This document shows positions 32,001 to 44,291 of a stretch of 64,000 bases of DNA, piece after piece. The notes under the pieces were generated by a model. It saw only the letters and a program-made list of their open reading frames with translations, searched no databases and had not been told where the DNA came from. The stretch's first letter is position 1; each line of letters starts with the position of its first letter. Origin of the DNA: Bagarius yarrelli (Eukaryota; Chordata; Actinopteri; Siluriformes; Sisoridae); NCBI GenBank assembly GCA_005784505.1, contig VCAZ01000112.1, positions 622,001 to 686,000 of the forward strand, given 5' to 3'. A program made the position numbers and the translations under genes.

Positions 32001-35000
32001 CTTTCCTCTATTCAGTCTCTGCTTGTATTTACTCCACTAGCCAGAAGTACCTTAAAGCTTTTTTTTTTTTAACAAAAGTGCTGCATTTCTTTCCCTCAGT
32101 CGCATTCAACAGATCAGTAATATTAATGGAATGACTGGCTTACATCCTACAACTACTTATCTGTAATTCTTTAATCGATTCTTTATTAACTGTGCGGGAA
32201 TTAATTCACTATTCATTTTTGCAACGAATCACACACTATTTGGCACTAGGTGCCATTCAGAAATAATTAAAAAAAAACCCATTTGTATGCATTTTATATG
32301 AAAAAAAATTGCTGAATTATAGTATACAGATAAAGGACAGTCTCAGGGGAAGGCCGGTAGCGACAAGCTGGCCTAGTTTACTGTGCAACACTTTTCCTGT
32401 TTTTGGTCTTTTATATCGCTGTGATTTCTTTTTGCTCTGTCGAAGAGACGAGAGATGAAAGAGATCTGATGAGCTGCAGTTGGGGATTGTACTTATGTCA
32501 AAGGCTGCATTCACACTACAGCTTTTGATGCTCATTTCCGATTTTGCGAATATACCCGATTTATTTGGATAAAAAATGTTTTAAAACTGACCCGTATGCG
32601 TCATGTGCATTTACACTATACACGACCAAACAGCCTAAGGTAGATGTGCTGACCAGAAAAGGAAGTAAAACGGCGCAATATTCTTTAATGGATGAAGCTG
32701 AAATGATTATACAGTATGTTATTTTCACCTTATGTTTAAAGGTTGGCAAAACAATGCTCTCTTTATAAAAAAAAAAAAAAGATTGAGAGGCCTTGTTGCA
32801 GCCTGGGAGAATGTAGCATTGATTGCTAAGTTATAAATACCTATTTCTTCAATACATTAGATATGGTGTGTTATCTAATACACTATATCTAATTACATAT
32901 CCAATTCATATCCGTTTTATTACCACATACGAGTGAGGCCTAAATCCGATTTGAAAATATCGGAATCGGTGCCCTTTTTTTCCTGTTTACACCATCATGG
33001 GTCATATCCCATCTGTACCACACTGGAATTGGTTTCAGTTGATACATGCAGTGTAAATGCGGCAAAAGAGAAAGCGAGGTAATGAACTCTGAGGACAGTC
33101 ATCAGAAACAGGACTAATTCTTACAGTATACAGTCCTGACTGTGACGCTGCTTTCATACCGACTATAAATTGATGAGGACAGACGGAATGAGCGCACAAC
33201 GTTGCTGTAATAATGACGCCGCAGTTTCTACTTAGATTTTCAAGTAGAATGAGGTTTTTCAGCTGTGTCTCTCTGAGGAGGAGAGAATAATAATGACTGA
33301 AGCTTGGAAATATTTTTTTCCCTGTCAAAAAGAAATAATCGGACTGGGTGTAAATATCCAGCAGTCAGGCAGCTTGTTGGGCATACTGTCCTCTCTTCCA
33401 GATGTGATAGACACTCAGCTGGAAACCAGTATATGCTTTTTCGAGTCCCTCTTATCTATGGCGTGAGATTGGATATTCTACTTCACAATTATGGGCTACG
33501 TTGTGTTGGTCTGTTAGATAACATTTTTCTGGTTATTAAGTGACAAAGTGTAAAAAAAAATCGAAGGCTTTAAATACTTTTTCAAGGCACTGTAAATATT
33601 GATAAAATACGTTTTACAGTGCAAAGTGTTTTGCCAGGATGGGAATGTACAATGAGACAAGTACAAAAGAGGAAGAGAAAAAAAAAAAAAGGAAGATGAC
33701 AAACAGAGACGGGTAAAATATAAAACAAGAATGAGTGGTCAGTGGGTGAGTGACAAAAAGACAGAAACCCATTAAAACAGCTAAGTGCAGAAATGAGGTC
33801 TGTGTTTACACAAAAGTACCTTGGCGCATGGACTGTTTAGTGGTTTTAGTAGATGGGTTTTAATAGATTTAGCCGGTGTCGTGGTTCAGTGGGTTAAGAG
33901 CTGGCACTCTACGCTGTTACGCTCTGGCGACCCGGGTTCGATTCCGGTTTAGATCCCCTTCGGTTCCAGTGGTGGCTCAAATGGTTAAGGTGCAGAGTTG
34001 CTGATCTGAAACACCAGGGTTCTAGCCACACCACCGGCAAGCCAACCACTGTTGGTTCCTTGAGCAAGACCCTGAACCCTTCCTGCTCCAGGGGCGCTGT
34101 ATCATATCTGACCCCTAACTTACTAAGATGGAATATGCGAAAAAAATATTTCACTGTGCAGTAAAAAAGTATATGTGACAAAATAATGTACAGATGTGGT
34201 TCTGCTCAGCTAGAACTGGTACAAAACATGTAGTGTTCTATAATGTTTAATAAATATTCATATTATATATTCAAACTTTTTTTTAATCTTAAAACTAAGT
34301 GTCTTCGCTTGGCCAAAAATACAATTGAACTGACAGTCTGTTAAACTGTCACAAGCTGTGGCAACCTTATAAGGGTTCTACTGTGTGTGTACTGTATGTG
34401 TGTGATATAATTATGGTCTGTCTCTGGTGTGTATTCTCTTATTATATTATCTAAAACAATATCTGTAATGAAAATATATAATCAAGCGGTGGGACTTTTT
34501 TGCATCTTAGTTTTAACCCTAGGTTTTAAAATGGTCCCAACGTGGCACATTAATGGTGGGGCGCTAAAGAAACAGGTGTGTAAAGCAGTTCTATGTGGAA
34601 ATTTGTCAAAGTTTTCCAGTTCCAGAGCAACTTATCATATATCTCTTTTACACATCTGAGCAATTGAGGGTTAAGGGCCTTGCTCAGGGGCCCAACAGCT
34701 TGGCCTTTAAAATAGAAAACATCCAGTTTGTGCATGGAATGTAGTCTAGAGCAGATGTGGGCATCTCGTCCTGAGGGCCAGTGTCCTGCAGAGTTTAGCT
34801 CAACTTGCCTCAACACACCTAGGCCCTCCAGGACCTAGATTGCCCAACCCCTGGTCTAGAGCATAGGAGGGGCAGTAAGAGGTTTCAACTTGGTTTGAAG
34901 AGGGAATTCGTTCCAAAATAGGTTGAGAACTTCTGCATTAGAAGTTCAATGTGATAAATAAACTACCTTTATTTATTTATTTTTATTATATTGCAATTTT

Positions 35001-38000
35001 GCTATTTTTTCCCCCACCAATACACACATACACACACCTGCGCATGTTTGGAGCTGGTTGGATGTCCTTAATTTTCTGGCATAATTATTGTGGTACTGCA
35101 TGATGCCTGGTTACTCTGCAACATTACTATTTGTTTCTAAAACATGTAATAAAATAGTTCATTGTGAGTCATAAGATTTATATTTCTGTTTTATTCGTTT
35201 TCTGTAGTAAAAAAAATCGGAGTTCATTTCCCTTCCTGGATCAAATAACTGGATCAAAGGCGAAAGCTAAAGTCGTTCGCCTGCATATATTTTGCCAGTA
35301 GCAAAGCTGAACACAAAGAAGAAAAGAAGTGAAAAAGAGTAGAAAAGCATGCTGCCATTATGATGATATTGTGAATATAACACTTAAGACACTTCTTCCA
35401 CTTAAAAAGTAAAAGCGGTAGAAAAATCAATTATAATGAATCCAACAGCTAACAAAACTATGAGCTTTAGGGTCTTCCTAAGCTTTAAAAGCTAATTATA
35501 TATTATATATGACTCAGTTAAAGGCACTGGCAGAAAAAGAAGAGACATGTGAGTCAAATATATAAGAATAATATCTCCTGTGGTGATGACTAGGTGATGC
35601 CACTAAAATTATACCATGTAAAAATATTGATAAAGCTAACTATTGCAATATTTTTGGGCTGATAGTGAACTAAAATTTTAACTTATACTATCGAAATATA
35701 TTTAAAATTACGTTACAAACTGATTTAACGTTTACGTTAATATTTTTTAAAAAACAACAACAATGTATTTGTTGTATTTTTAGCTATTTGTATATATTGC
35801 AATATATATATTTTTTAATATATCGTGCTAAATTGTTTCGTGAATCTAGGTTCGTGATATGTATCGTGCTGTGAGGCGCTTGCTAATAAACAGCCTCTAG
35901 CTGAGTAAAATGCTCTTAGGATATGTTGCTAACTGGGTGTCAGCATATCTGATATTTACACAAGAACAAAAAGATAAACTTGTCTGGATGTTCCAATACT
36001 TTTGGAAGAGTCTGTCACAAAATGTGTATTATTAGGTGGAGGTGCAGACAGCATAACCCCCCAACTGTGTGTTAACCAGCATCATGATTGACAGGTGTAG
36101 TCATGTTTCTCTGCCTTCTTTCACCGGCGTTTAATGACATTTTTCGTGGAACAGTCACATCGATCAATTTATCAGCCTGTCCAGGGACAAAAATCAAATG
36201 AGTTTCAAAAAAAAAACAACCATTTCAATACAGTATCATACAATGATGATTTATTTCATTTTATTCGAATTTAAATGTTTCTTAAGTTTTAATTCTAATC
36301 GATTAATGCATTAAGAATTTGTTGAAATAAATCTCATGACTTAAACTCAATGACTGAATCATTTAGGCATTCAGACTGTCTGAGCAGCCTGACCTTCAGA
36401 CTGACACCGAAAGGACTTGAGCCAAATCAGCTTTGATTGGCCAAAAGGGTATCTGACTGACATTGGTTGCATGTATAAAGCAACCAATTACATTTTCTTT
36501 TGAAATGTAACGTGCAAATTAATTAGTCGGTAACATAAAATTCACGTCATTTGGAAAAATCAACACTTAGCGGACTCGCGTACACTCGCGTAAACTCTTA
36601 GCATTACAGTAATAAACACCTCTGCTTCCTTTTACCATGTGTGAACTAAAGCGTCATGACAGCTTTGCTTTCAAGTAGATTTTAAAAAGCCTCCCAATCA
36701 TCCTGTAGAATCCAATTAATTAGACTAGCCGGGTTTTCATCTTAACGTGAAGCAAATTTTCGCTAACACCCCTAACCCCAATTCCATATTAGTGTGTTTC
36801 CATCAAGTTGCTCAAGCAGCTGACTGTGGTATTGGTAACTGAGTAACAAGACAAGCATATTAAAGCGAAAACAGCTGATAAGTCGTGTGGGTTTAATGTT
36901 TGCTGCGTGAGAATTTACTCACAGTAACCAACAAAGCAAGCATAATGAAGTCAGGACTTTAATTAGTAACCATCTGGCTAGTAATAAATGTACTACAAGT
37001 GCAGCTTGCAATTGACAAAGCAGCCATGTTCTGCTACACTATCAGCAGAAACGCAGATTATTGGGTTTAATATTCGCTACGTCAGAATTTATTTGCATTC
37101 AGGTGCACCGCTAGCAATTGTTGGCCCTATGCAATTATTTCTATTATTTATAGGAAATCTATTATTTATGAGAAAGTGGTAGTGCAGTTGGACTGCTTTT
37201 TGGAAGATCGGGGTTTGATTCCCAGCACCACCAAGTTACCACTGCTGGGCCCCTGAGCAAGACCCTTAATTGCCCAGTTGTTTAAAATGCAAGTCATTTA
37301 GGATAAGGGCGTCTGACATATGCTATAAATGTAATTGTATTACATTACTGCGAGTACTGTTACTACTAATTAAACAGTTCTCTAAGGGCCCCCAAAGTGC
37401 ATGGACCCTGATGAAGGACACGGAATGTCTTACGCTGAGACTAGACTCGCATTAACATTTCTGCCATTTGCCGGTTTTCTAACCCAGACCGACTTTTAAC
37501 TGAGCAATCGAGAATTAAGGGTCTTGCTCAGTACCCAGCAGTGGCAGCTTTGACCCCATGATCATGACCCCACTTCCCTTAGCATTATATAATAAAACAA
37601 TACGGATAAGCTCTTTATCATAGCTCTTTACTGGTTTGCAGGGTTGCCATGTCTTATCATTAATCCCTACAGCGACCCAGGGAAATCTGGTTTGTTTTTA
37701 TGTTATGATGAATAGCCTGCTTTATCATGCATTGTTTGATATGTACTCTTTCCTTCAAAAATTCATTATCATGCATATGGAGACAAGCCTATGAAAAAAA
37801 GTGCAGATAAATTATTATTCATCTTCATTTGTTTCTCACTCTTCTTCCTCTGCCGCCGCTGAGTGTTTCAGGTTACCCAAAGACGTAGAAGGAAGAAAGG
37901 ATGAGAAGTTAAAAATAGAGGTGATCTGTACATAAATCTCAGTATACAGACCTGCCTACTTAAGCAGGTTTTTTCAAAGCGCATTAATTATTACACCCGT

Positions 38001-41000
38001 ATCCTGGTTCTGTTTGAATCATCTCTCTCGCTAGCTAAAGTCCTTTAACATGCGATGGAAACAACTGGAATGGTTAGTAAGTGGAACAAGAAGAAGAAGA
38101 CAAGATGTTTTAAAGAGCTTATCTAATAAGAGGCTCTGTAGTGAAGTGACAGAGGATAAGAAGTCTGACTACAATCGATTCTGAAACAAAGGGTAATGAC
38201 AGAGTTGCCCAAGCGCAACTTCTTATGCTAATATACGAAGGCAACTCAACAAGTCCATGTTACAGCAGTCATTAACTGTCTCAACATCTGTCTATTCTAG
38301 AAAAATCCCTGCACTAATGTCAGGTGAGGAGGTCTTGGGTGCATTCAGTGTTCCATCCATCCATCCATTAATTCATTGTCTATACCCACTTGTTTCTAAT
38401 CATCCCAGCTGTCGTTGGGCGCAAGGCAGGGGTACACCCTAGAGAGGTCACCAGTCTATCACAAGGCCACATACAGACAAACAAGCACACACACTCACAC
38501 CCACTCCTATGGGCAATTTAGAATCACAAATCAACTTAACATACATGTTTTAGGGCTGTAGGAGAAAACAGGAGTACCTGAAGTAAAAACACACAAGCAC
38601 AAGAAGAACATGCAAACTCCACACAGAAAGATTCCCGCAGGAGATATGAACCGGAGACCTTCTTGCTATGGGGCAATAGTGCTAACCACTAAGGCACGAT
38701 GCTGCACAGTCTGTGTTCCAGTTCATCCCAAAGGAGTTCAGTGTGGTTGAGTCAAAGTTGAGTCCTTACACTTCAACCCTAACACACTATGTATTCACGG
38801 AGCTGGTATTTACAGTTAGAAAGCAGTGTGATGTTACTACATACAGTAAGACATTCAAGACAACTGCTAGACATTCCGCTTTGTTGCAACAGTTTGGGAA
38901 ACTAATGTGGTGGAAACAATTTGGAAAGCCTTGATCTTTCTCAATATATAGATGTTCTACTGTTCAAATGTAAATGCTGGCTTACCCACTTAATTGTTTT
39001 CAATCAAATATAATTTTTTACTTGCCTCGTCAAAGAGCTCCAGGCTGTAGGTGTTGTCATCATCAGCAAAGTAGACAATACCCGACTGTGTGCTGTTTGG
39101 ACTGAAGGTTTCCCGTAGCCAGCGGAGAGCCAGGTTCCTCTGCATGGTTCCACGTGGGATCCTGGGATCCCGTGCATCCCCCCGCAGCTTATAGTTACGA
39201 GGCGTTTCGACGTTTAGATGTGTGTAGTTAAGGCCTGTATCCTTCAAAAGATGTGTAACCAGCGGCGTCCTTCTTTGTGCATCCTCGACCAGAATCCAGT
39301 GCAGATTGGGGATATGCAGGAAAGTGTTAGCAAGCCGGGTGAGCTCTGCTTTCTGCACTGGCCGGCTATAGGTTGGTGTGATGACATGGATTGTAGGAAG
39401 GCTGTCAGACCCCAGAGGCGGTCTTGTGTACACGTACTCGGTGCGCACTACCTCCACTATGTCCTTGTCAGAAGAGCAGAACTCCTTCGAATCTCCCGTT
39501 TGTCCTCCCGCGTCCCCTCTACCAGGTCTATCATCTGCAGAGACAGAGACAGAGAATTCAGGCATTAGCACGCCCCGGAGCTGCTCCCGTTATATCTGAC
39601 ACATGCCAAGATCCCAAGAGGAGTACCTGACAGGCGGTGCCGTTGGACCATTAGCCCCTCGGGTATGATAAAGATCTCTTTAACTAGATGGTGACAAGCT
39701 GGAAAGAGTGAAAGTAGGCAGTGTATAAGGGCAACACCCTCAGACTCAGACCTGCTGCAAGTGCTTACATTTTTACCCATAAAGATATTATAAAGCTCCT
39801 GGTCGTGTCTCCATCCAAGCTCACGACTAGAGTTGGATGATTTGGGGACAAAAAGACAAATACTTGAACAAAATATTGCGGAAATAATAGTTACAATTAC
39901 GAATACTTTCACTAATGAAGGATATGGTTTGTTTGTATATAAGCACGTTAACTAAATACATTAATAGTCAATTTAAGTAAGGAATTATAAGGTGGGCGCC
40001 TGTTTAAATAACAACATTTAGTTACAATATAACTTTTGACGATAGCATTTTTTTTTTTTTTACAAGCAACGTTAATAACCCAGATTATTGGGATGAAATA
40101 CCTACAGTCGCCTCCAAAAGTATAGGTACTGCAATACAACTGTTGCTGTACATGGAAGACATTTTATTTTGAGATAAAAAGATGAATTTTCTGATATTTA
40201 CTTTTATGTGGTAAATAATAACTCCTTTGCTCCTAACTCCCAATGCTATTTTAATACTTTTAGAAGCAACATTAATGTTTTAATCATTTAAATGAAACTT
40301 ACATTGATTCACTTTCTCACACACACATTGATAAATTAGTAGAAGTTAATTAGTACTGTAAATTAGGGGAAGTGGTAGCACAGCGATTAAGGTGTTGAAG
40401 CACCACCAAGCTACCACCGTTGGGCCCCTAAGGAAAGGCCCTTAACCAACCCCCAACTGCTTAGCTGTATAAATAAGCTCGATGTAAGTCACTCTGGATA
40501 AGAGCATCCACCAAACGCCATAGTTGGTAATGTTGTACTTGAATTAAACAAAACCCTTTTTAGATAAACAGATCAAAATGGCATCATGAGGTCATGCTGG
40601 GACTATAAGTGACAAACATTATTCATGACTTCTGTCTGTCTGTCCGTGTAATATTTATTAAAATATGTAATCATTTTAGAATGATTTATTATTTTAGCAC
40701 TATAGTAGTGCTGCATGACTGAGTGTAAATTCTGCTACTGTTTGGAATGTAGGACACAATGACAAATCAGCGTGGACAGCATCAGAGTTGACCCGAACCA
40801 GAGATCTGATAACTGGCACTGATAACTCGAGAGATTTAGAGTACTTTGGCTACCGCAATTCAAGAAAGTTTAGATTTTAATCAGGTACAGAAAAAAAAGG
40901 ACATGATTTGATGTGATAGGGTAAATTTTATATAAATAAATATGTATTATAAACTAAAAAATTTTTTAATTCAAATAGGAATCCTATTAAACATAAACAG

Positions 41001-42213
41001 ATTTTTTTACAGCAGGTCCAAATGATGTTTAAAAAAAGCAGATTATTAATAATATTCTGTGAAACACCCATTATAAATAACTGTTTTTGTAATATCCTAC
41101 ATTTTTATTACAGTGTATATAACTAACTGTTTAATTCGGAATGAATTCTAATAACATGAACATGTTTATGCAGCAGGTCCAGACTGATGGTTTTAAAAAA
41201 AAAGTATAATAAATATAAAAAAAACTTTAAAGGCATTATAATGATAATAATTATTAAATAGCATTATAAATAGAAGTAAGATTTTCTGTTTCTGTAGTTA
41301 TCGTTCACTTTATCTAGGGTCTATTAACTAATTATTTTAAATTCGGAAATGAAGTCTAATAAACGTGAACACGTTTACTTAGCAGATCCAAATGATTTGT
41401 TTAAAAACATAATAAACTTTATATATAACTCATTATAAATAGAAAAACATTTTCGTAATCATTTACATTTGTATAACAGTGTAAAATAAACGTTTTAATT
41501 TAGAACTGAATTCTATATAATGAACGCATTACTGCAGCAGGTCCAAATGATTTTCTTTAATTATATAGGACTTTTATATATAACTCTAATTATAAATAGA
41601 AGGAACTTTTTCTGTAATCATCGTACATGTTTATTACAGTATATATAAACTAATATTTTCAATTCGGAAAATTAATTCTATTAAACAAGTGAACAACTTC
41701 AGCAGCAGGTCCAAATGATGTTTTTTTCCAAAAAATAATAATAATATAGATTAAAAAGGCGTTAAAATTTCTTATTAGAAACATAAAGAACTTTTTCTGT
41801 AATCAATTGACATGTTTTAATACCCTTAAGGTTTTAATTCGGAAATGAATTCTATTAAACATGAACACATTTTCTACAGGCAACGTCCAAATGATGTTTC
41901 AATAAATATATATAATAGAGATTAAAAGGTATATTATTAAAAATAGTCGTTAAAAACTATTATTTTTTATTAAAATTAACCTTTTTTTGTAATCATCTTA
42001 CATTTTCAACAAACTATCGAATAAATAAATGACCAGTAGAATCTTATGTGAATATGTCATTTTGATTGTTCTGAAAAATATATTAAAAAGACTTTGATTA
42101 CCCTTTCGGATAGCAAGCAGGGGGCCGATGGCGCTCCGGTGCCAAACAGTAATGAGCAAAGTCCAAGGTAGCACGATTAACACGATGGCAAGTATGTCTC
42201 TTCTCTTCGGCAT
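29041..42213 (-). CDS. b3gat1: Galactosylgalactosylxylosylprotein 3-beta-glucuronosyltransferase 1 (B3GAT1, GlcAT-P), complete, four coding exons
   Basis: GlcAT-P is a Golgi type II membrane enzyme of family GT43. It transfers glucuronic acid from UDP-GlcA to terminal N-acetyllactosamine, the key step in making the HNK-1 epitope on neural glycoproteins. Exons (minus): 42213-42102, 39534-39026, 30497-30201, 29127-29041; 1,005 bp, 334 aa plus stop, the same length as human. Exon 1 gives MPKRRDILAIVLIVLPWTLL, a short cytosolic end and signal anchor (about residues 6-24). Exon 2 holds the UDP-binding half, with HVITPTYSRPVQKAELTR and the metal-binding DDD at 195-197 (YFADDDNTYS). Exon 3 holds FDPHRPFAIDMAGFA and the catalytic Glu284 (GGYQESSLLREL). 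Exon 4 gives the ILVWHTRTEKP tail. NXS/T sites are NYT, NST and NCT. Intron 2 (30,498-39,025) starts GCAAGT, a GC-AG intron; the others are GT-AG. bckdha converges toward it. The start has G at -3. Family assignment is firm; whether this is the a or b paralog cannot be told. Confidence 0.96.
30750..31440 (-). mobile_element. Decayed Tc1-like transposon in b3gat1 intron 2
   Basis: Minus-strand reading gives remnants typical of Tc1 transposases; the block TTTTGGTCTCATCTGACCAC is the antisense of WSDETK, around the second catalytic Asp. AATAAGCATTTGATCCC near 30,770 looks like a Tc1 terminal region. Frames are broken throughout. A similar terminus near 33,560-33,595 may be the other end, displaced by later insertions. 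Confidence 0.65.
32503..33063. mobile_element. Non-autonomous DNA element with GCYGCATTYACACTRCA termini
   Basis: The left end GGCTGCATTCACACTACAGC and the reverse complement of the right end (GCCGCATTTACACTGCATG) form an inverted terminal repeat. The interior is AT-rich and non-coding. The right terminus also occurs alone near 1,405-1,435. No clear target duplication was seen. Confidence 0.6.
33860..34195 (+). mobile_element. tRNA-derived SINE (family B) joined to a second tRNA-like head
   Basis: 33,868-33,955 has GTGGTTCAGTGGGTTAAGAG (A-box-like) and GACCCGGGTTCGATTCCGGT (B-box-like), a tRNA-like head. It runs into a family-B copy: GGTGGCTCAAATGGTTAAGG, TGAGCAAGACCCTGAACCCT, CAGGGGCGCTGTATCATATC, AATATTTCACTGTGCAGTAA and a GTGACAAAATAA end. 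Confidence 0.8.
34634..34706 (-). mobile_element. Partial family-A SINE, minus strand
   Basis: Only the middle survives: ACATCTGAGCAATTGAGGGT, TAAGGGCCTTGCTCAGGGGC and CCAACAG. Confidence 0.65.
34860..37170. other. b3gat1 intron 2, no gene recognised
   Basis: AT-rich intronic DNA without coding exons. It holds small pieces related to mariner ends (35,985-36,020, GGATGTTCCAATACTTTTGG). A TAGTCTCG-family-like stretch lies near 36,370-36,480 (CAGACTG, CCTGACCTTCAGACTGA). Confidence 0.6.
37175..37335 (+). mobile_element. tRNA-derived SINE copy (family A)
   Basis: AAGTGGTAGTGCAGTTGGAC, GGGTTTGATTCCCAGCACCA, CTGCTGGGCCCCTGAGCAAG, ending near GATAAGGGCGTCTGACATAT. Confidence 0.8.
37455..37575 (-). 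mobile_element. Partial family-A SINE, minus strand
   Basis: ATTTCTGCCATTTGCCGG, then AACTGAGCAATCGAGAATTA, then CAGTACCCAGCAGTGGCAGC, the reversed family-A order with its head damaged. Confidence 0.65.
38345..38705 (-). repeat. Dispersed fish repeat (reverse copy of the 22,570-22,870 type)
   Basis: Contains GTACACCCTAGAGAGGTCAC, CACTCCTATGGGCAATTTAG, AACATGCAAACTCCACACAG and CTAACCACTAAGGCACGATG, the antisense of the blocks at 22,570-22,870, with an ATCC run at its end. A fragment of the same repeat is at 49,740-49,835. Confidence 0.75.
40365..40530 (+). mobile_element. tRNA-derived SINE copy (family A) in b3gat1 intron 1
   Basis: GGGGAAGTGGTAGCACAGCG, GTTAAGGTGTTGAAGCACCA (the B-box portion is deleted), GTTGGGCCCCTAAGG, GTCACTCTGGATAAGAGCAT. 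Confidence 0.75.
40945..41990. repeat. AT-rich satellite-like tandem array (~6 units) in b3gat1 intron 1
   Basis: A diverged unit of about 155-210 bp recurs. Its landmark (AGCAGGTCCAAATGATGTTT and variants) appears at about 41,011, 41,172, 41,381, 41,536, 41,704 and 41,881. Each is preceded by AATTCGGAAATGAATTCTAT and TAAACATGAACAC-like blocks and followed by TTATAAATAG, TTTTTGTAATCATC and ACATTTTTATTACAGT-like blocks. The whole array lies inside intron 1 (42,101-39,535). Confidence 0.88.
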
Positions 42214-42423
42214 CTCCAGGATTGATTCTGTGCCTGGTAATTACCTGCATAAGGAGGGTAAAAGAGTCACTCTAAACAATATTAAACTAAAAGCCACTTT
42301 TTGTACTTCGCACTAGTTTATCATTATATTATCTTTACACCATCCATAACTGTCTATCATTACACTCCTCTATATACTATTCATATTTACTCCGTATTTA
42401 CTGCATCATACAAACACTCATAG

Positions 42424-42655
42424 GGGGCAGTTGGTGGCTCAAATGGTTAAGGCACTGAGTTACTGATCTGAAGACCAGAAACACCAGACCACTACTGGCA
42501 AGTCCTTGAGCAAGACCCTTAACCCTTCCTGCTCCAGGGGCGCTGTATCATAGCTGACCCTGCGCTCTGACCCCAAATTACTAAAATGGAATATGTAAAA
42601 AAAAAGAATTTCACTGTGCTGTAAAAAAAAGTATATGTGACAAAATAAAGGCATT
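42424..42655 (+). mobile_element. tRNA-derived SINE copy (family B), upstream of b3gat1 exon 1
   Basis: GTTGGTGGCTCAAATGGTTA, GAGCAAGACCCTTAACCCTT, CCAGGGGCGCTGTATCATAG, CTGACCCTGCGCTCTGACCC, AATTTCACTGTGCTGTAAAA and GTATATGTGACAAAATAAAG. Confidence 0.88.
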
Positions 42656-42909
42656 TACATGAATATATTCATTATGTCATTCCTTGCACTATAACCGTAC
42701 TGATTATATCTTATTATAGATATATAGATACCATTGGTTACATACTACTGCACCAAGTACATTATTTACTCTCAACTCTGTAATTATTAATCTCATACCC
42801 TTATTTATTACACTATTTATTGTAAATAAGCCACTTATGCACTTTTGGTTAGATGCTAACTGCATTTCATTGGCTCTGTACATGTACTTTGCACAATGAC
42901 AATAAAGTT

Positions 42910-42940
42910 AAATCTAATCTAATCTAATCTAATCTAATCC
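42910..42940. repeat. (ATCTA)n short tandem repeat
   Basis: About six copies of TAATC/ATCTA directly after an AATAAAG tail (CAATGACAATAAAGTTAAAT) that resembles the tail of a retroelement. Confidence 0.85.
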
Positions 42941-42949
42941 AATACACAT

Positions 42950-44125
42950 TGGATCAGTTCAGTCCATTTTTTTTAATTCTATAACACTAAAATAACTGAA
43001 TAAAACCCAGGTAGTAACTGTAGAAACTAGTGGCTAAGTTGTTCAGGAAACTTCCTGCGTGATTCAGAACTGATTCACCTGATTCATCTGAACCGTTTTA
43101 CATTCATGAGTCTAAGGTTTCTGTGGCTTCAAAGACTATTATTGAGAAATACATTAAGCGCCCTATAATGGACTATTTATTTATATTAAAAAATTTCAAA
43201 AAGAAAAGAAATCAGACAAATAAACAGCAGTTAATTATAGTAAAGTGTGTCACTGATTAGAGATGCAGAAAAGTATTTATTATTTTTCTATTTATATTTA
43301 CGTTGAATATTTATCTGCATTTGTTCTATTAAGAAACCATCAAGGATGCCAGAAATGTGAATATAAGTTATATCTGACCCTAAGCTTTCTTCTTAGAATA
43401 AATATTTTATCATTTTTATTATATTTACTTACATTCTTCGGAAGTCCATGCAAAACCTTATAAAACTTGTTAAAAGCTGGTAGAAAAGCTAAACTTTTAC
43501 CTTAAACTGTTACATTTATTGCAATAATTATTACCTGTACTGACAGCGGCACTTATTTTATAACCCATAATAATATGCTGACTGGCTGAAAGAACAGTTG
43601 GTAGGTGTGTGTTCTCTCTTACCCGTGGTTATAAACAGTGGATCAATGTGTGTTGGATGTGCAGCTGCAAAAGCCGCTTGTTAGAGGTCTCACATTGGGC
43701 CATCACCACCCCGGTCATCTTATATAGCGCAGAACAGAACCTATCAATCAAATCATCAATCAATCAATCAATCATTAACTCAATCAACACATACAGAAAG
43801 CCAAACTAATATTCACATGAGGATTAATTCACAAAAAATGAACCACATTATTTTTTCAGTTTAAAGAGGTGTGAAATAAAAAAACCATCATGATTTAAGC
43901 GTTCATGCGATTTTTGAAATCACAATAAACATTTTTATAAACAGATATGATATCAATCCCTCGCACTGCTCCAGTAACTAATACATATCCTGGCTTGCAG
44001 ATATGATGATGTTGTGTGTACAATACACCCCTGTGTATGTAAGTGGCTAAGTTTGTTTGTTTGTGAGTGTTACTGTTTGAATTAGTGTGTGTGTGAGCAT
44101 GTATGTATGTTTGTGTGTGTGATCA
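42950..44125. other. Gene-free DNA upstream of b3gat1
   Basis: AT-rich, with a short (CAAT)n run near 43,745-43,775. No conserved exon was seen. Untranslated b3gat1 5' exons could lie anywhere upstream of 42,213 and cannot be recognised from sequence alone. Confidence 0.55.
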
Positions 44126-44130
44126 ACAGG

Positions 44131-44190
<60 letters not shown>

Positions 44191-44259
44191 GTCTGTCTGT
44201 CTGTCTCTTGTGTCTATCTATCTGCTTATTTTCCTGTCTGTCTGTCTGTCCATCAATCC

Positions 44260-44291
<32 letters not shown>

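Noticed and set aside
33868..33955. Possible genuine tRNA gene
   Set aside because: A- and B-box-like words are present, but no full cloverleaf can be drawn and the segment runs straight into a SINE body, so it is a tRNA-derived SINE head.
39218..39630. Plus-strand open frames over b3gat1 exon 2
   Set aside because: They are antisense shadows of a long conserved exon with no family signal of their own.
39765..39912. Alternative first exon of b3gat1 encoding a signal-anchor-like peptide with a phase-compatible donor just upstream of exon 2
   Set aside because: The hydrophobic frame starts with GTG, not ATG. No in-frame ATG precedes the hydrophobic segment, and nothing in the family matches it; the only Met is too late to include the anchor.
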